Positions 26,678 through 34,875 of a stretch of DNA of 64,000 bases are shown here, one piece after another. The notes under the pieces are model-generated. The model was not told the DNA's origin, searched no databases, and was given only the letters and a program-made list of their open reading frames with translations. Made by a program: the position numbers and the translations under genes. Numbering within the stretch: the first letter of the stretch is position 1; each line of letters opens with the position of its first letter. Source of the DNA: Marinobacter sp. SS5-14b (GTDB lineage Bacteria; Pseudomonadota; Gammaproteobacteria; Pseudomonadales; Oleiphilaceae); the NCBI RefSeq assembly GCF_030541005.1, contig NZ_JASSVM010000001.1, positions 1-64,000 on the forward strand. The letters are read 5' to 3'.

Positions 26678-27889
26678 ATGACAATGACCAAAAAGCTTCT
26701 GACCTCAGCCGTTGCATCAGCCCTGATGGTGGGTGGCGCTCAGGCAGCCATTTCCGACAACACGGTAAAGATTGGCTACCTGGCGGATATGTCTGGTACC
26801 TATCGTGATCTGGCCGGCCCTAACGGCCTCAAGGCTCTGGAAATGGCCATCAAGGATTTCGGTGGCAAGGTAAATGGCGCCACTATTGAAGTGGTCAGCG
26901 CCGATGATCGCAACAACCCGGATTCTTCTTCCAGCACCGTTCGCCGCTGGGTAGAGAACGACAAGGTCGATATGGTGGCCGGTATGGTGGCTTCTTCAGT
27001 CACCATCGCGGTCAGCAAGATTCTCGAGGAAAACGACCGGCTGGGCATTGTCTCCGGCTCTGCCGCCTCCAGCATTACCAACGAGCACTGTACCCCCAAC
27101 CACATTCACTATGTGTACGACACCTATCCGCTGGCCAACGGCACCGCCAGTGCCGTGGTGAAAGAGGGCGGTAAAAGCTGGTACCTGATGACTGCGGATT
27201 ACGCCTTCGGCCATGCTCTTGAGGCCGATGTCACCCGTGTAGTGGAAGCCAACGGTGGCGAAATCGTAGGTTCTGTGCGCCATCCGTTCCCGACCCAGGA
27301 CTTCTCATCCTTCGTGCTGCAGGCCCAAGCTTCCGGCGCGGATGTGGTTGGCCTGGCCAATGCGGGTTCAGACACCACCAACGCCATCACCACCGCCAGT
27401 GAGTTCGGCGTTACTCAGGCCGGCCAGACATTGGCAGCCCTGCTGCTGTTCCTGACCGACGTACACGCACTGGGTGTCAACACCGCTCAGGGCATCCAGC
27501 TCACGACCGGTTGGTACTGGGACATGAACGACGAGACCCGCGAATGGTCAGACCGGTTCATGAAAGAAACCGGTGTACGGCCTACCATGGTGCACGCCGG
27601 TATCTACTCCAGCACCCTGCAGTACCTGAACGCTGTGGCGGCGACGGGTTCTGATAATGCTCAAGCTGTGCGCAAGCAGATGATGGACACACCCATCAAC
27701 GACATGTTCACCAAGAACGGTCGCATCCGTGAGGATGGCCGGATGGTGCACGACATGTATCTGGCGGAAGTGAAAAAGCCCGAGGAGTCCAAGAACGAAT
27801 GGGATCTGTACAAGATTCTGCGGACCATCCCGGCCGATGAAGCCTACCGCCCACTCTCCGAGAGCAAGTGCAAACTGGTCAACAACTGA
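26678..27889 (+). CDS. periplasmic substrate-binding protein of a branched-chain-type ABC transporter
   Basis: This is a 403-residue type I periplasmic binding protein of the LivK-like family. The start is the ATG at 26678, giving a signal peptide ending GGAQA before AISDNTVKIGYLADMSGTYRD. The GLKALEMAIKDFGGKVNG and VRRWVENDKVDMVAGMVASS blocks are typical of the family. Binding proteins of this size with this start often serve aromatic or short carboxylic acids as well as amino acids. The linked acyl-CoA synthetase and thioesterase favour a carboxylate ligand, but this is inferred. Confidence 0.85.
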   Translation: MTMTKKLLTSAVASALMVGGAQAAISDNTVKIGYLADMSGTYRDLAGPNGLKALEMAIKDFGGKVNGATIEVVSADDRNNPDSSSSTVRRWVENDKVDMVAGMVASSVTIAVSKILEENDRLGIVSGSAASSITNEHCTPNHIHYVYDTYPLANGTASAVVKEGGKSWYLMTADYAFGHALEADVTRVVEANGGEIVGSVRHPFPTQDFSSFVLQAQASGADVVGLANAGSDTTNAITTASEFGVTQAGQTLAALLLFLTDVHALGVNTAQGIQLTTGWYWDMNDETREWSDRFMKETGVRPTMVHAGIYSSTLQYLNAVAATGSDNAQAVRKQMMDTPINDMFTKNGRIREDGRMVHDMYLAEVKKPEESKNEWDLYKILRTIPADEAYRPLSESKCKLVNN

Positions 27890-27997
27890 GGCTGACGGTT
27901 GCTGTGGCGCACCCCGCAACAGGGCAGGGTGCGCCCCGCAAACCGCCGGGCCAACACGCTCAATACCAACGTACGTGCTGCTTGTGGAGTTAAACCC

Positions 27998-28885
27998 ATG
28001 TCCATGATTTTCGGCGTCCCTCTTGCTGTGCTTCTCGGCCAGCTCCTGATCGGGATCATCAATGGCGCCTTCTACGCCCTGTTAAGCCTGGGTCTCGCAG
28101 TCATCTTCGGCCTGCTGAAGATCATCAACTTCGCCCATGGCGCCATGTATATGCTCGGTGCTCTGGTGACGGTTGTTCTGTTCGACGCTCTGGGCGTCAA
28201 CTATTGGGTTGCGCTGTTTCTTGCGCCCTTGCTGGTGGGCGTCTTTGGGGTACTAATCGAATACTTCCTGCTACGGCGTATTGCCGGGCAGGATCACATA
28301 TACAGCCTGTTGCTCACCTTCGGGGTGGCGCTGATTCTTCAGGGTGTGCTCACCAATATCTACGGCGTTTCCGGTCTGCGCTACGCCATGCCTGATGTGT
28401 TCAAGGGCGGCTTCAACCTGGACTTCATGTTCCTACCGTACTATCGCGCCTGGGTGATTGTGGTGGCGCTGCTGGTGTGCTTTGGCACCTGGTTTATGAT
28501 CGAAAAAACCAAGCTTGGCTCCTATCTCCGGGCGGGTACGGAAGATTCTCAACTGATGCAGGGCTTTGGCATCAACGTGCCGCTGCTGGTCAGCCTGACC
28601 TACGGCTTTGGTGTGGCACTGGCGGCGTTTGCCGGCGTGCTTGCCGCCCCCATTTACTCGGTCACACCGACCATGGGCTCGACGACATTGATCGTAGTGT
28701 TTGCCGTGGTGGTCATCGGGGGTATGGGCTCTATTGGCGGGGCAATCATCACCGGCATTTTGATGGGGGTGATAGAGGGCCTGACCAAAACCTTTTATCC
28801 GCCCGCATCCTCCGCGGTCATTTTCCTGGTCATGGTGGTGGTGCTGATGTTCCGACCCAACGGCCTGTTCGGTAAGGAGGCATAA
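27998..28885 (+). CDS. branched-chain-type ABC transporter permease (LivH-like)
   Basis: This is a 295-residue permease with about eight helices. It begins at the ATG at 27998 (MSMIFGVPLAVLLGQLLIGIINGAFY); the longer frame extends into non-coding sequence. GLLKIINFAHGAMYMLGA near residues 36-53 is the LivH signature, and VFAVVVIGGMGSIGGAIITGILMG is the conserved cytoplasmic coupling loop. Its TAA overlaps the ATG of the LivM-like gene by one base at 28885. Confidence 0.88.
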   Translation: MSMIFGVPLAVLLGQLLIGIINGAFYALLSLGLAVIFGLLKIINFAHGAMYMLGALVTVVLFDALGVNYWVALFLAPLLVGVFGVLIEYFLLRRIAGQDHIYSLLLTFGVALILQGVLTNIYGVSGLRYAMPDVFKGGFNLDFMFLPYYRAWVIVVALLVCFGTWFMIEKTKLGSYLRAGTEDSQLMQGFGINVPLLVSLTYGFGVALAAFAGVLAAPIYSVTPTMGSTTLIVVFAVVVIGGMGSIGGAIITGILMGVIEGLTKTFYPPASSAVIFLVMVVVLMFRPNGLFGKEA

Positions 28886-29883
28886 TGATGAGCCAGCCCA
28901 TCAATTCCGCTGACGTTCACAAGGCCATGCTAGAACAGCAAAAGTCACAGGACCGCAGAAAAATGCTGCTTAACGGCGCCTTGCTGCTTTTGTTGTTGGC
29001 AGCACCTTTCGCGTTGTACCCGGTTTTCCTGATGAAAATCCTGTGCTTCGCATTGTTTGCAGTGGCCTTTAACCTGCTGTTTGGCTTCACCGGCCTGCTG
29101 TCGTTTGGCCACGCGGCGTTTCTCGCCAGCGGCGCCTATACCACTGGTTACCTGCTCAGCAACTACTCTGGCCTCACGACCGAAATGGGGATCATTGCCG
29201 GCACCCTGGTGGCGACGGCGTTGGGGCTTGTGTTCGCCTTGTTGTCGATTCGCAGGCAGGGAATTTACTTTGCCATGGTCACGCTGGCGCTGGCCCAGCT
29301 GGTCTACTTCTTCTTCGTGCAGTCAGAATTCACTGGCGGCGAAGACGGTCTGCACGGTATTCCCAGAGGCGAGTTGTTCGGTGTGATTGATCTGTCCGAC
29401 AACATGAACATGTATTACTTCGTGTTGACGGTGTTCATCGCCTGCTACCTGCTGGTGCAGCGAATCGTCAGCAGCCCCTACGGCCAGGTGCTCAAAGCCA
29501 TCAAGCAGAACGAACCCCGGGCCGTGTCACTGGGTTACAACGTGGACCGCTACAAAATACTGGCCTTCGTTATCTCCGCCGGGCTGACCGGATTGGCCGG
29601 CTCACTGAAGTCGGTGGTATTCCAGCTCGCCTCGCTGAACGATGCCCACTGGCATATGTCGGGTGAAGTCATCCTTATGACGCTGGTGGGTGGCCTGGGC
29701 ACACTGCTTGGCCCGGTGATCGGTTCCACCTTTGTGGTCAACGTGGAATACCAGTTGTCCCAGGGGCCATTACGGGACTGGGTTGACCCGATCCTTGGCG
29801 GCATCTTTGTGCTGACCGTGCTGGCGTTCCGCAGTGGGATTGTGGGGGAGATTCAGAAGTTCATGCGAAAGAACCTGGGGTGA
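28885..29883 (+). CDS. branched-chain-type ABC transporter permease (LivM-like)
   Basis: This is a 332-residue permease. The first 30 residues are hydrophilic, followed by helices including FNLLFGFTGLLSFGHAAFLASGAY, the LivM signature, and the coupling segment MSGEVILMTLVGGLGTLLGPVIGSTFV. It is the last gene of the importer operon. No strong terminator hairpin is seen in the roughly 200 AT-rich bases that follow, which instead lead to the PEP-CTERM gene. Confidence 0.88.
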   Translation: MMSQPINSADVHKAMLEQQKSQDRRKMLLNGALLLLLLAAPFALYPVFLMKILCFALFAVAFNLLFGFTGLLSFGHAAFLASGAYTTGYLLSNYSGLTTEMGIIAGTLVATALGLVFALLSIRRQGIYFAMVTLALAQLVYFFFVQSEFTGGEDGLHGIPRGELFGVIDLSDNMNMYYFVLTVFIACYLLVQRIVSSPYGQVLKAIKQNEPRAVSLGYNVDRYKILAFVISAGLTGLAGSLKSVVFQLASLNDAHWHMSGEVILMTLVGGLGTLLGPVIGSTFVVNVEYQLSQGPLRDWVDPILGGIFVLTVLAFRSGIVGEIQKFMRKNLG

Positions 29884-30085
29884 CCGACGGGTGAATCAGA
29901 GGGCCGAGAGCTTGTTAATATGTGTCGAAATTATTTACAGGTGGTGTTTTTGATATAAATTATCACAGTGTAAAGCATAGCTATTTTTTGTTGTGGAATG
30001 ATCTTTGCGGTTTTGTGCCGGCTCGGGAAGCATACACTACCGAACATGGTATTAAACTTATAAGTATCGGAGAACATCTAAGGTT

Positions 30086-30805
30086 ATGGATATTCTAATA
30101 AAAAAAGTAGCTGCGTTCGTTGGCGCATCATTGGTCGGGTCATCACTTCAGGCCGCACTCATCAGCGAAAGTGACATCATTGCTGATTGGAGTTCAGAAA
30201 AAACCGTTGTCTACGATATTACAAATAATGCGAATTGGAGTGCTTCTGGAAATGCCATTACCAATGGTGGAAATTATAACGGAGCATTGGTAAGTGACTT
30301 TGAGTCTGCAGGTAACTTCACATTCAGCACGCTCGTCAAAGGTATTAACGATAACGACTATATGGGCGTCGTCTTTGGCTGGCAGGACAGCAATAATTCT
30401 TACGGCCTCGGATGGAATGGTGGTGGTTTAGGCAGCACCTATAGCTTTAACGGTATTGGTCTTTATAAGGAAGTCGGTGGTGTCAGAACAATCCTGGCTT
30501 CGGATGCCACAACATGGAGTAGTGGTGTTGCTTACGACTTTGAGGTTGGGCGGTCCGGCAGCAATATCTTTGCCAGTATCAAGCAAGGCGAGTCTACGAT
30601 TTTTTCGGCTAGCATTGCTGACACAGCATTCATGTCGGGTAAAGTCGGATTCGATACTCTCAGTCAGGAGGCTATGTTCGGCTCTGGTAAGACGGACTAC
30701 AGTGAAGCAGCAACGGTGCCTGAGCCCGGCACTCTCGCTTTACTTGGCTTGGGCCTTGCGGGTATCACCGTCTCCCGAAGAAAAGCGGTTAAAAGCGCCA
30801 AATAA
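30086..30805 (+). CDS. PEP-CTERM sorting domain protein
   Basis: This is a 239-residue exported protein. The signal peptide runs to about residue 24 (VGASLVGSSLQA), then a beta-sandwich-like region, with FTFSTLVKGINDNDYMGVVFGWQD and YDFEVGRSG, resembles secreted laminin-G/DUF1080-type folds. The C-terminus is a complete PEP-CTERM tag: VPEPGTLALLGLGLAGITVSRRK, which is the VPEP motif, a helix and a basic tail. Exosortase (EpsH/XrtA) normally cuts at this tag and sends the protein to the cell surface or matrix. No exosortase gene is in the window. A terminator follows 32 bases after the stop. Confidence 0.88.
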   Translation: MDILIKKVAAFVGASLVGSSLQAALISESDIIADWSSEKTVVYDITNNANWSASGNAITNGGNYNGALVSDFESAGNFTFSTLVKGINDNDYMGVVFGWQDSNNSYGLGWNGGGLGSTYSFNGIGLYKEVGGVRTILASDATTWSSGVAYDFEVGRSGSNIFASIKQGESTIFSASIADTAFMSGKVGFDTLSQEAMFGSGKTDYSEAATVPEPGTLALLGLGLAGITVSRRKAVKSAK

Positions 30806-30837
30806 GTCGTTGGCGTTCCTGTTTTAGCTTGACCAAG

Positions 30838-30870
30838 AGCCCTTGTCTGCCCGCGCAGTAAGGGCTTTTT
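30838..30870 (+). terminator. rho-independent terminator after the PEP-CTERM gene
   Basis: AGCCCTT at 30838-30844 pairs with AAGGGCT at 30860-30866 across a 15-base loop and is followed by TTTT. It is placed 32 bases after the stop of the PEP-CTERM gene. Confidence 0.7.
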
Positions 30871-30923
30871 AGTTTTGAGTGCAGTTAAGCAAGCGTGTCA
30901 CCCGTAGGCCCGCGATCAGGCAT

Positions 30924-31066
30924 GGCTCTGTCTTGTTGACCGAAGTGGCTGCAATCTGCGCCTATCTGGCAGGCAAGTTTCCTGAGAAGAACCTGGCGCC
31001 GCTGCCAAGCGAGCCAACGCGCTGGACGATGAACTGGCGGAGCGGATGAAGGCTGCCCCCGGCTGA
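30924..31066 (+). pseudogene. glutathione S-transferase gene remnant
   Basis: This gap between the PEP-CTERM terminator and the MarR gene contains a frame reading LLTEVAAICAYLAGKFPEKNLAP, the helix-2 region of bacterial glutathione S-transferases. About 20 codons later a second frame, shifted relative to the first, reads ANALDDELAERMKAAPG and stops at 31064-31066, which resembles a GST C-terminal tail. The intervening 120 or so residues of a normal GST are missing. I read it as a gene reduced by a large internal deletion and a frameshift. Confidence 0.55.
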
Positions 31067-31188
31067 TTTCTGTTCTTGTCTATTGGTCCTCTTGCTCCCT
31101 GTCGAGGCAGTTTGCTCGTGCGGCGGGGAGTTTTCATGTTGAAGCTGCTATATTAGGTCGACTATTTCGCGACAGGGAGAAGGGGGGT

Positions 31189-31605
31189 GTGGAAATAAAG
31201 CCTTGTTTTAACTTGAAAATGCGGCAGGCGAATCGCGTACTGACCAATCATTACGACAGTTATCTGCGTGAACTGGGGCTGACCATTGCCCAGTTTTCGA
31301 TCCTTCGTACACTCTTCTACATGAAGCAAACCTCCCAGAAAGACCTGCAGGAAGTTCTGGTACTGCAACAGACAACACTCACCCGCAATCTGCGACCCTT
31401 GATCCGTTCCGGTTATATCGCCACGTCACCAAGCCTTGAGGACCGACGAGTAACTCTGGTGTCATTGACCGATGACGGTATCGAGTTGTTCAACAAGGCC
31501 CTGAAAAAGTGGACGCTCGCTCAGGAAAGCGTGTCCGAGAAACTCGGAGCTGAGCTCAGTGGCCAGTTGCTGGACGTTGCCGACGCCGTCATCAAATTAC
31601 AGTAA
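31189..31605 (+). CDS. MarR-family transcriptional regulator
   Basis: This is a 138-residue winged-helix protein starting at GTG 31189 behind a purine-rich GGAGAAGGGGGG. The reading matches MarR: LRELGLTIAQFSILRTLFYMKQTSQKDLQEVLVLQQTTLTRNLRPLIRSGYI, followed by the wing SLEDRRVTLVSLTDDG. The third residue pair and KPCFNLKMRQANR include a Cys that could sense oxidation or a ligand. It lies 69 bases upstream of the RND transporter gene, with a promoter carrying two ATGCATATACAT repeats, so it probably represses the operon that follows. Confidence 0.87.
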   Translation: MEIKPCFNLKMRQANRVLTNHYDSYLRELGLTIAQFSILRTLFYMKQTSQKDLQEVLVLQQTTLTRNLRPLIRSGYIATSPSLEDRRVTLVSLTDDGIELFNKALKKWTLAQESVSEKLGAELSGQLLDVADAVIKLQ

Positions 31606-31609
31606 AAAT

Positions 31610-31655
31610 TTGACAGATACATGCATATACATCTATAAGGATGCATATACATGTA
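31610..31655 (+). promoter_or_regulatory. sigma-70-type promoter with paired operator repeats
   Basis: TTGACA at 31610-31615 and TATAAG at 31634-31639, 18 bases apart, form a good sigma-70 promoter. Two identical 12-base repeats, ATGCATATACAT at 31621-31632 and 31641-31652, lie 20 bases apart, on the spacer and just after the -10. ATGCAT is itself palindromic and the outer TACATG/CATGTA are inverted. This is the expected layout for MarR repression of the 31675 operon. The binding protein is inferred. Confidence 0.65.
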
Positions 31656-31674
31656 ACGACGTGAGGACAACAAG

Positions 31675-34600
31675 ATGAAGGAAAATATCGTACTGATTGG
31701 TGTAAGGCGCCCATGGATGGTGTTGATCCTCGGGTTGCTCTTAATGGCTGGCCTGGCCAGTGGCCTGACCAAAATCTATAAGGACAGCCGTGCAGATGCC
31801 TTTCTGGAGGAGGACAACCCGGCACTGCTCTATAAGAATAAAGTTCAGGAGATCTTTGGATTGAGTGACCCCCTGGTCATTGCCATTGAAGATCTATCGA
31901 CAGAGGGTGTTTTTCGCCTTGAAACCCTGAAACTGGTCGCCAACCTGACCGATCAGGTCAACGAGTTAGACAGCGTCAACGCGGCGCGCACCATCAGCCT
32001 TGCCACCGAAAGCAACATTGTCGGCGTACCCGATGGACTTGAAGTCACTCCTTTCCTGGAGCTCCTGGAGGATGGCGGCAGCCCTGGGGCTGTTCGCAAA
32101 GCCGTGGGTGATTTTCCGTTATACCACGGCATGCTGGTGTCGGATGACGATGCCATGACTGTCATCGTTGCTGAGCTCTACGATGATGAACTGGCAGAGG
32201 AAGCTTACCAATCTATTGTTGCGCTGACGGATGCGATTGAACTCGATCCTGTTGTCAGTATTCACGTGGCAGGAGAAGGCGCTGTCCTTGGCTTCCTGGG
32301 GCACTATATTGATCGTGATGCCAGTCGCCTGAACCCCATGGCGGGCTTGATCATCACTATCATGCTGATCATTGCGTTTCGCCGATTGCTTCCGGCGTTA
32401 CTCGGCAATGCCGTTATTGCGGCATCGGTGTTGATGACGGTCGGATTCATGGCCTACAGCGGCGTGCCTTTTTTCGTGATCACCAACGCCATGCCGGTGA
32501 TTTTGATCGGTATCGCGGTGGCCGACACCATCCATATCCTCAGCCACTACTACGAGTGCCAGGCGAAAAACCCCGACAGGTCGCTGCAAGATTGTATTGA
32601 AGAGGCCGTTCTGGTCATGTTTCGACCGGTCACCCTGACCACGCTGACCACCATCGCCGGCTTTCTCGGTTTGTATGCGTCGTCCTACATGCCTCCGTTC
32701 GAGTACTTCGGTCTGTTTACCGCGTTTGGCGTCCTAGTGGCGTGGCTCTACTCGATTTTTGTCCTTCCTGCATTGATCCGATTGTTCAAGCCCACGGTCA
32801 GCCAGCGCTGGGTTGAGCTGGAGCGTAACAGTCGGCGTGATGTCTTTTCCCGTGGTGTGAACGTATTGGGTCGCCTGGCGACACGTCGACCGACGGTTAC
32901 GATCGCTGTGTTTTCCGCGTTGGCGCTGGTTGGAATTGCATTGACTACGCAGTTGCAGGTCAATGAAAACCGCATCAACACCTTTCATGCCGACGAGCCC
33001 CTTTACCAGGCGGACAAGCGGATCAATGAGCATCTGGATGGCACCAATACCCTTGATATCGTTATCACCACGCCGAAAGTGGAAGGCCTTTTTGATGTTG
33101 AGGTGTTGCGTCGCGTCGAAGCGCTGCAGGCCTATGCCGAGACTCTTCCACACGTGAATGGCTCGGTATCGGTGGTGGATTATCTGAAACAGATGAACAA
33201 GTCCCTCAATGAGGGCCGGCAGGACTTCTATGCCCTGCCGGAAAGCGACGCTCTGGTGGCTCAGTATTTTCTACTCTACGCCGCCAGTGGTGATCCATCG
33301 GACTTCGAGGAAGTGATTGATTACGACTACCGATTGGCGAATATCCGGCTGCATCTCGATACCGCAGAGTTTGTCGCCACCCGCCCAGTGATTGAAGCGC
33401 TTCAGAGCTACATCGATACCCAGTTCGATAGCGATAAGGCGGGCGCAACGTTAAGTGGTCGGGTTAATGTTAATTACCACTGGATAAAAGACCTGGGGCA
33501 GAGCCACTTCCTGGGGGTGATTGTGGCGCTGGTTTTTGTGTGCCTGGTTTCCGCCCTGCTTTTCCGATCCTTGTCGGCGGGCCTGATGGCGGCGGTTCCA
33601 GTGGTGTGTTCAATCCTCGTGGTTTACTCGGCGATGGTGCTGTTGGGCATCAACCTGGGTATTGGCACCTCAATGTTTGCCTCCGTGGCGATCGGACTGG
33701 GAATCGACTTCTCCATCCACACCCTGGAGCGCATCAAGACGCTGGTGGAAGAGGGCGTCGCAGATATGACGACGTTACTGGCCGAGCTCTACACCTCCAC
33801 AGGCCGGGCGTTGTTGTTTAACTACCTGGCCATTGCCTTTGGTTTTGGTGTTTTGATCAGCTCCAAGGTTGTGCCCCTGACCCATTTCGGAACGGTGGTG
33901 GTCTTGTCTGTGACCATGAGTTTCCTGGCCGCGATAACCCTGCTGCCGGCGTTGGTGATGGTGGTCCGGCCGGCATTCATCTTTGGCAAGGCAGCTACCC
34001 AAAGCGAAACGCAGCAGCGCCCTGCCAGTGTGCTGGGCTCGGTGAACGGCTTGCTTCCGATCCTGATGCTGGCGGCAATTGGCGCTGCCGGATTGATCGG
34101 CACGGCCCCGGCCGAGGCAAATGACCAACTCTCGGACGGTAGTGAGGTTGCGCAACGCATCAACGCGGTGGACGAAGGCCAACATGCGACCAGTGAAATG
34201 GCCATGATCCTGACGGACTCAAGCGGTAAGGAGCGGAAGCGCCATGTGACCAGTTACCGCAAGTACTTCGGGCAAGAGAAGAAAACCGTCCTGTTCTTCA
34301 AGGAGCCCGCTAACGTAAGGGGGACGGCGTTTCTCACGTACGATTATCCCGATGCCGACAAGGATGACGACCAGTGGCTCTACTTGCCGGCCTTGAGAAA
34401 AGTGCGTCGCATTTCCGCATCTAACCGGGGAGATTACTTCCTGGGAACAGATTTTACCTACGAAGACATCAAGCTCTCCGGTCGCGTGGACAGGGATGAC
34501 TACACCTTTACCGTCGATGGACAAGGCACTCTTGAAGTCGACGGTAAAGTGATCGACGTGTTGCATGTGGAGGCCATTCCAAAGACCAAAGAGATCGCCG

Positions 34601-34872
34601 ATGAGCTGGGGTATGGCAAAACCCGGTTGTGGGTCAATACCGACAACTGGGTTGTGGTCAAAAACGAATTCTGGGACCCGAAGGGCAATCGCCTGAAAAC
34701 CTACAGGGCGTCAGACATCCGGCAGGTGGATGGTATCTGGACCAGGCATCAGCTGGATATTGAAAACCACCTGACCGGACACCGCTCCCGGTTCCTGTTC
34801 TCAGATGTGGATTATCAGACCGCAGTGCGTGACAGGCTCTTTACCTCCCGGGCACTGGTCAAAGGACTGTAA
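31675..34872 (+). CDS. MMPL-type RND transporter fused to an outer-membrane lipoprotein-sorting (LolA-like) domain
   Basis: This is a 1065-residue protein. Residues 1 to about 785 form an RND/MMPL permease: a first helix near 14-32, a periplasmic loop, the helical block GLIITIMLIIAFRRLLPALL, NAMPVILIGIAVADTIHILSHYYE with the charged helix-4 residues, and a repeated second half with FASVAIGLGIDFSIHTLERIK. Residues from about 815 form a LolA/DUF1329-like lipid-binding domain (KTVLFFKEPANVRGTAFLTY, YLPALRKVRRISASNRGDYFLGTDFTYEDI). Between them lies ILMLAAIGAAGLIGTAPAEA, which looks like a retained signal peptide. The two parts are often separate neighbouring genes. Together they fit lipid or hydrophobic cargo transfer to the outer membrane. 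Confidence 0.85.
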   Translation: MKENIVLIGVRRPWMVLILGLLLMAGLASGLTKIYKDSRADAFLEEDNPALLYKNKVQEIFGLSDPLVIAIEDLSTEGVFRLETLKLVANLTDQVNELDSVNAARTISLATESNIVGVPDGLEVTPFLELLEDGGSPGAVRKAVGDFPLYHGMLVSDDDAMTVIVAELYDDELAEEAYQSIVALTDAIELDPVVSIHVAGEGAVLGFLGHYIDRDASRLNPMAGLIITIMLIIAFRRLLPALLGNAVIAASVLMTVGFMAYSGVPFFVITNAMPVILIGIAVADTIHILSHYYECQAKNPDRSLQDCIEEAVLVMFRPVTLTTLTTIAGFLGLYASSYMPPFEYFGLFTAFGVLVAWLYSIFVLPALIRLFKPTVSQRWVELERNSRRDVFSRGVNVLGRLATRRPTVTIAVFSALALVGIALTTQLQVNENRINTFHADEPLYQADKRINEHLDGTNTLDIVITTPKVEGLFDVEVLRRVEALQAYAETLPHVNGSVSVVDYLKQMNKSLNEGRQDFYALPESDALVAQYFLLYAASGDPSDFEEVIDYDYRLANIRLHLDTAEFVATRPVIEALQSYIDTQFDSDKAGATLSGRVNVNYHWIKDLGQSHFLGVIVALVFVCLVSALLFRSLSAGLMAAVPVVCSILVVYSAMVLLGINLGIGTSMFASVAIGLGIDFSIHTLERIKTLVEEGVADMTTLLAELYTSTGRALLFNYLAIAFGFGVLISSKVVPLTHFGTVVVLSVTMSFLAAITLLPALVMVVRPAFIFGKAATQSETQQRPASVLGSVNGLLPILMLAAIGAAGLIGTAPAEANDQLSDGSEVAQRINAVDEGQHATSEMAMILTDSSGKERKRHVTSYRKYFGQEKKTVLFFKEPANVRGTAFLTYDYPDADKDDDQWLYLPALRKVRRISASNRGDYFLGTDFTYEDIKLSGRVDRDDYTFTVDGQGTLEVDGKVIDVLHVEAIPKTKEIADELGYGKTRLWVNTDNWVVVKNEFWDPKGNRLKTYRASDIRQVDGIWTRHQLDIENHLTGHRSRFLFSDVDYQTAVRDRLFTSRALVKGL

Positions 34873-34875
34873 GCC

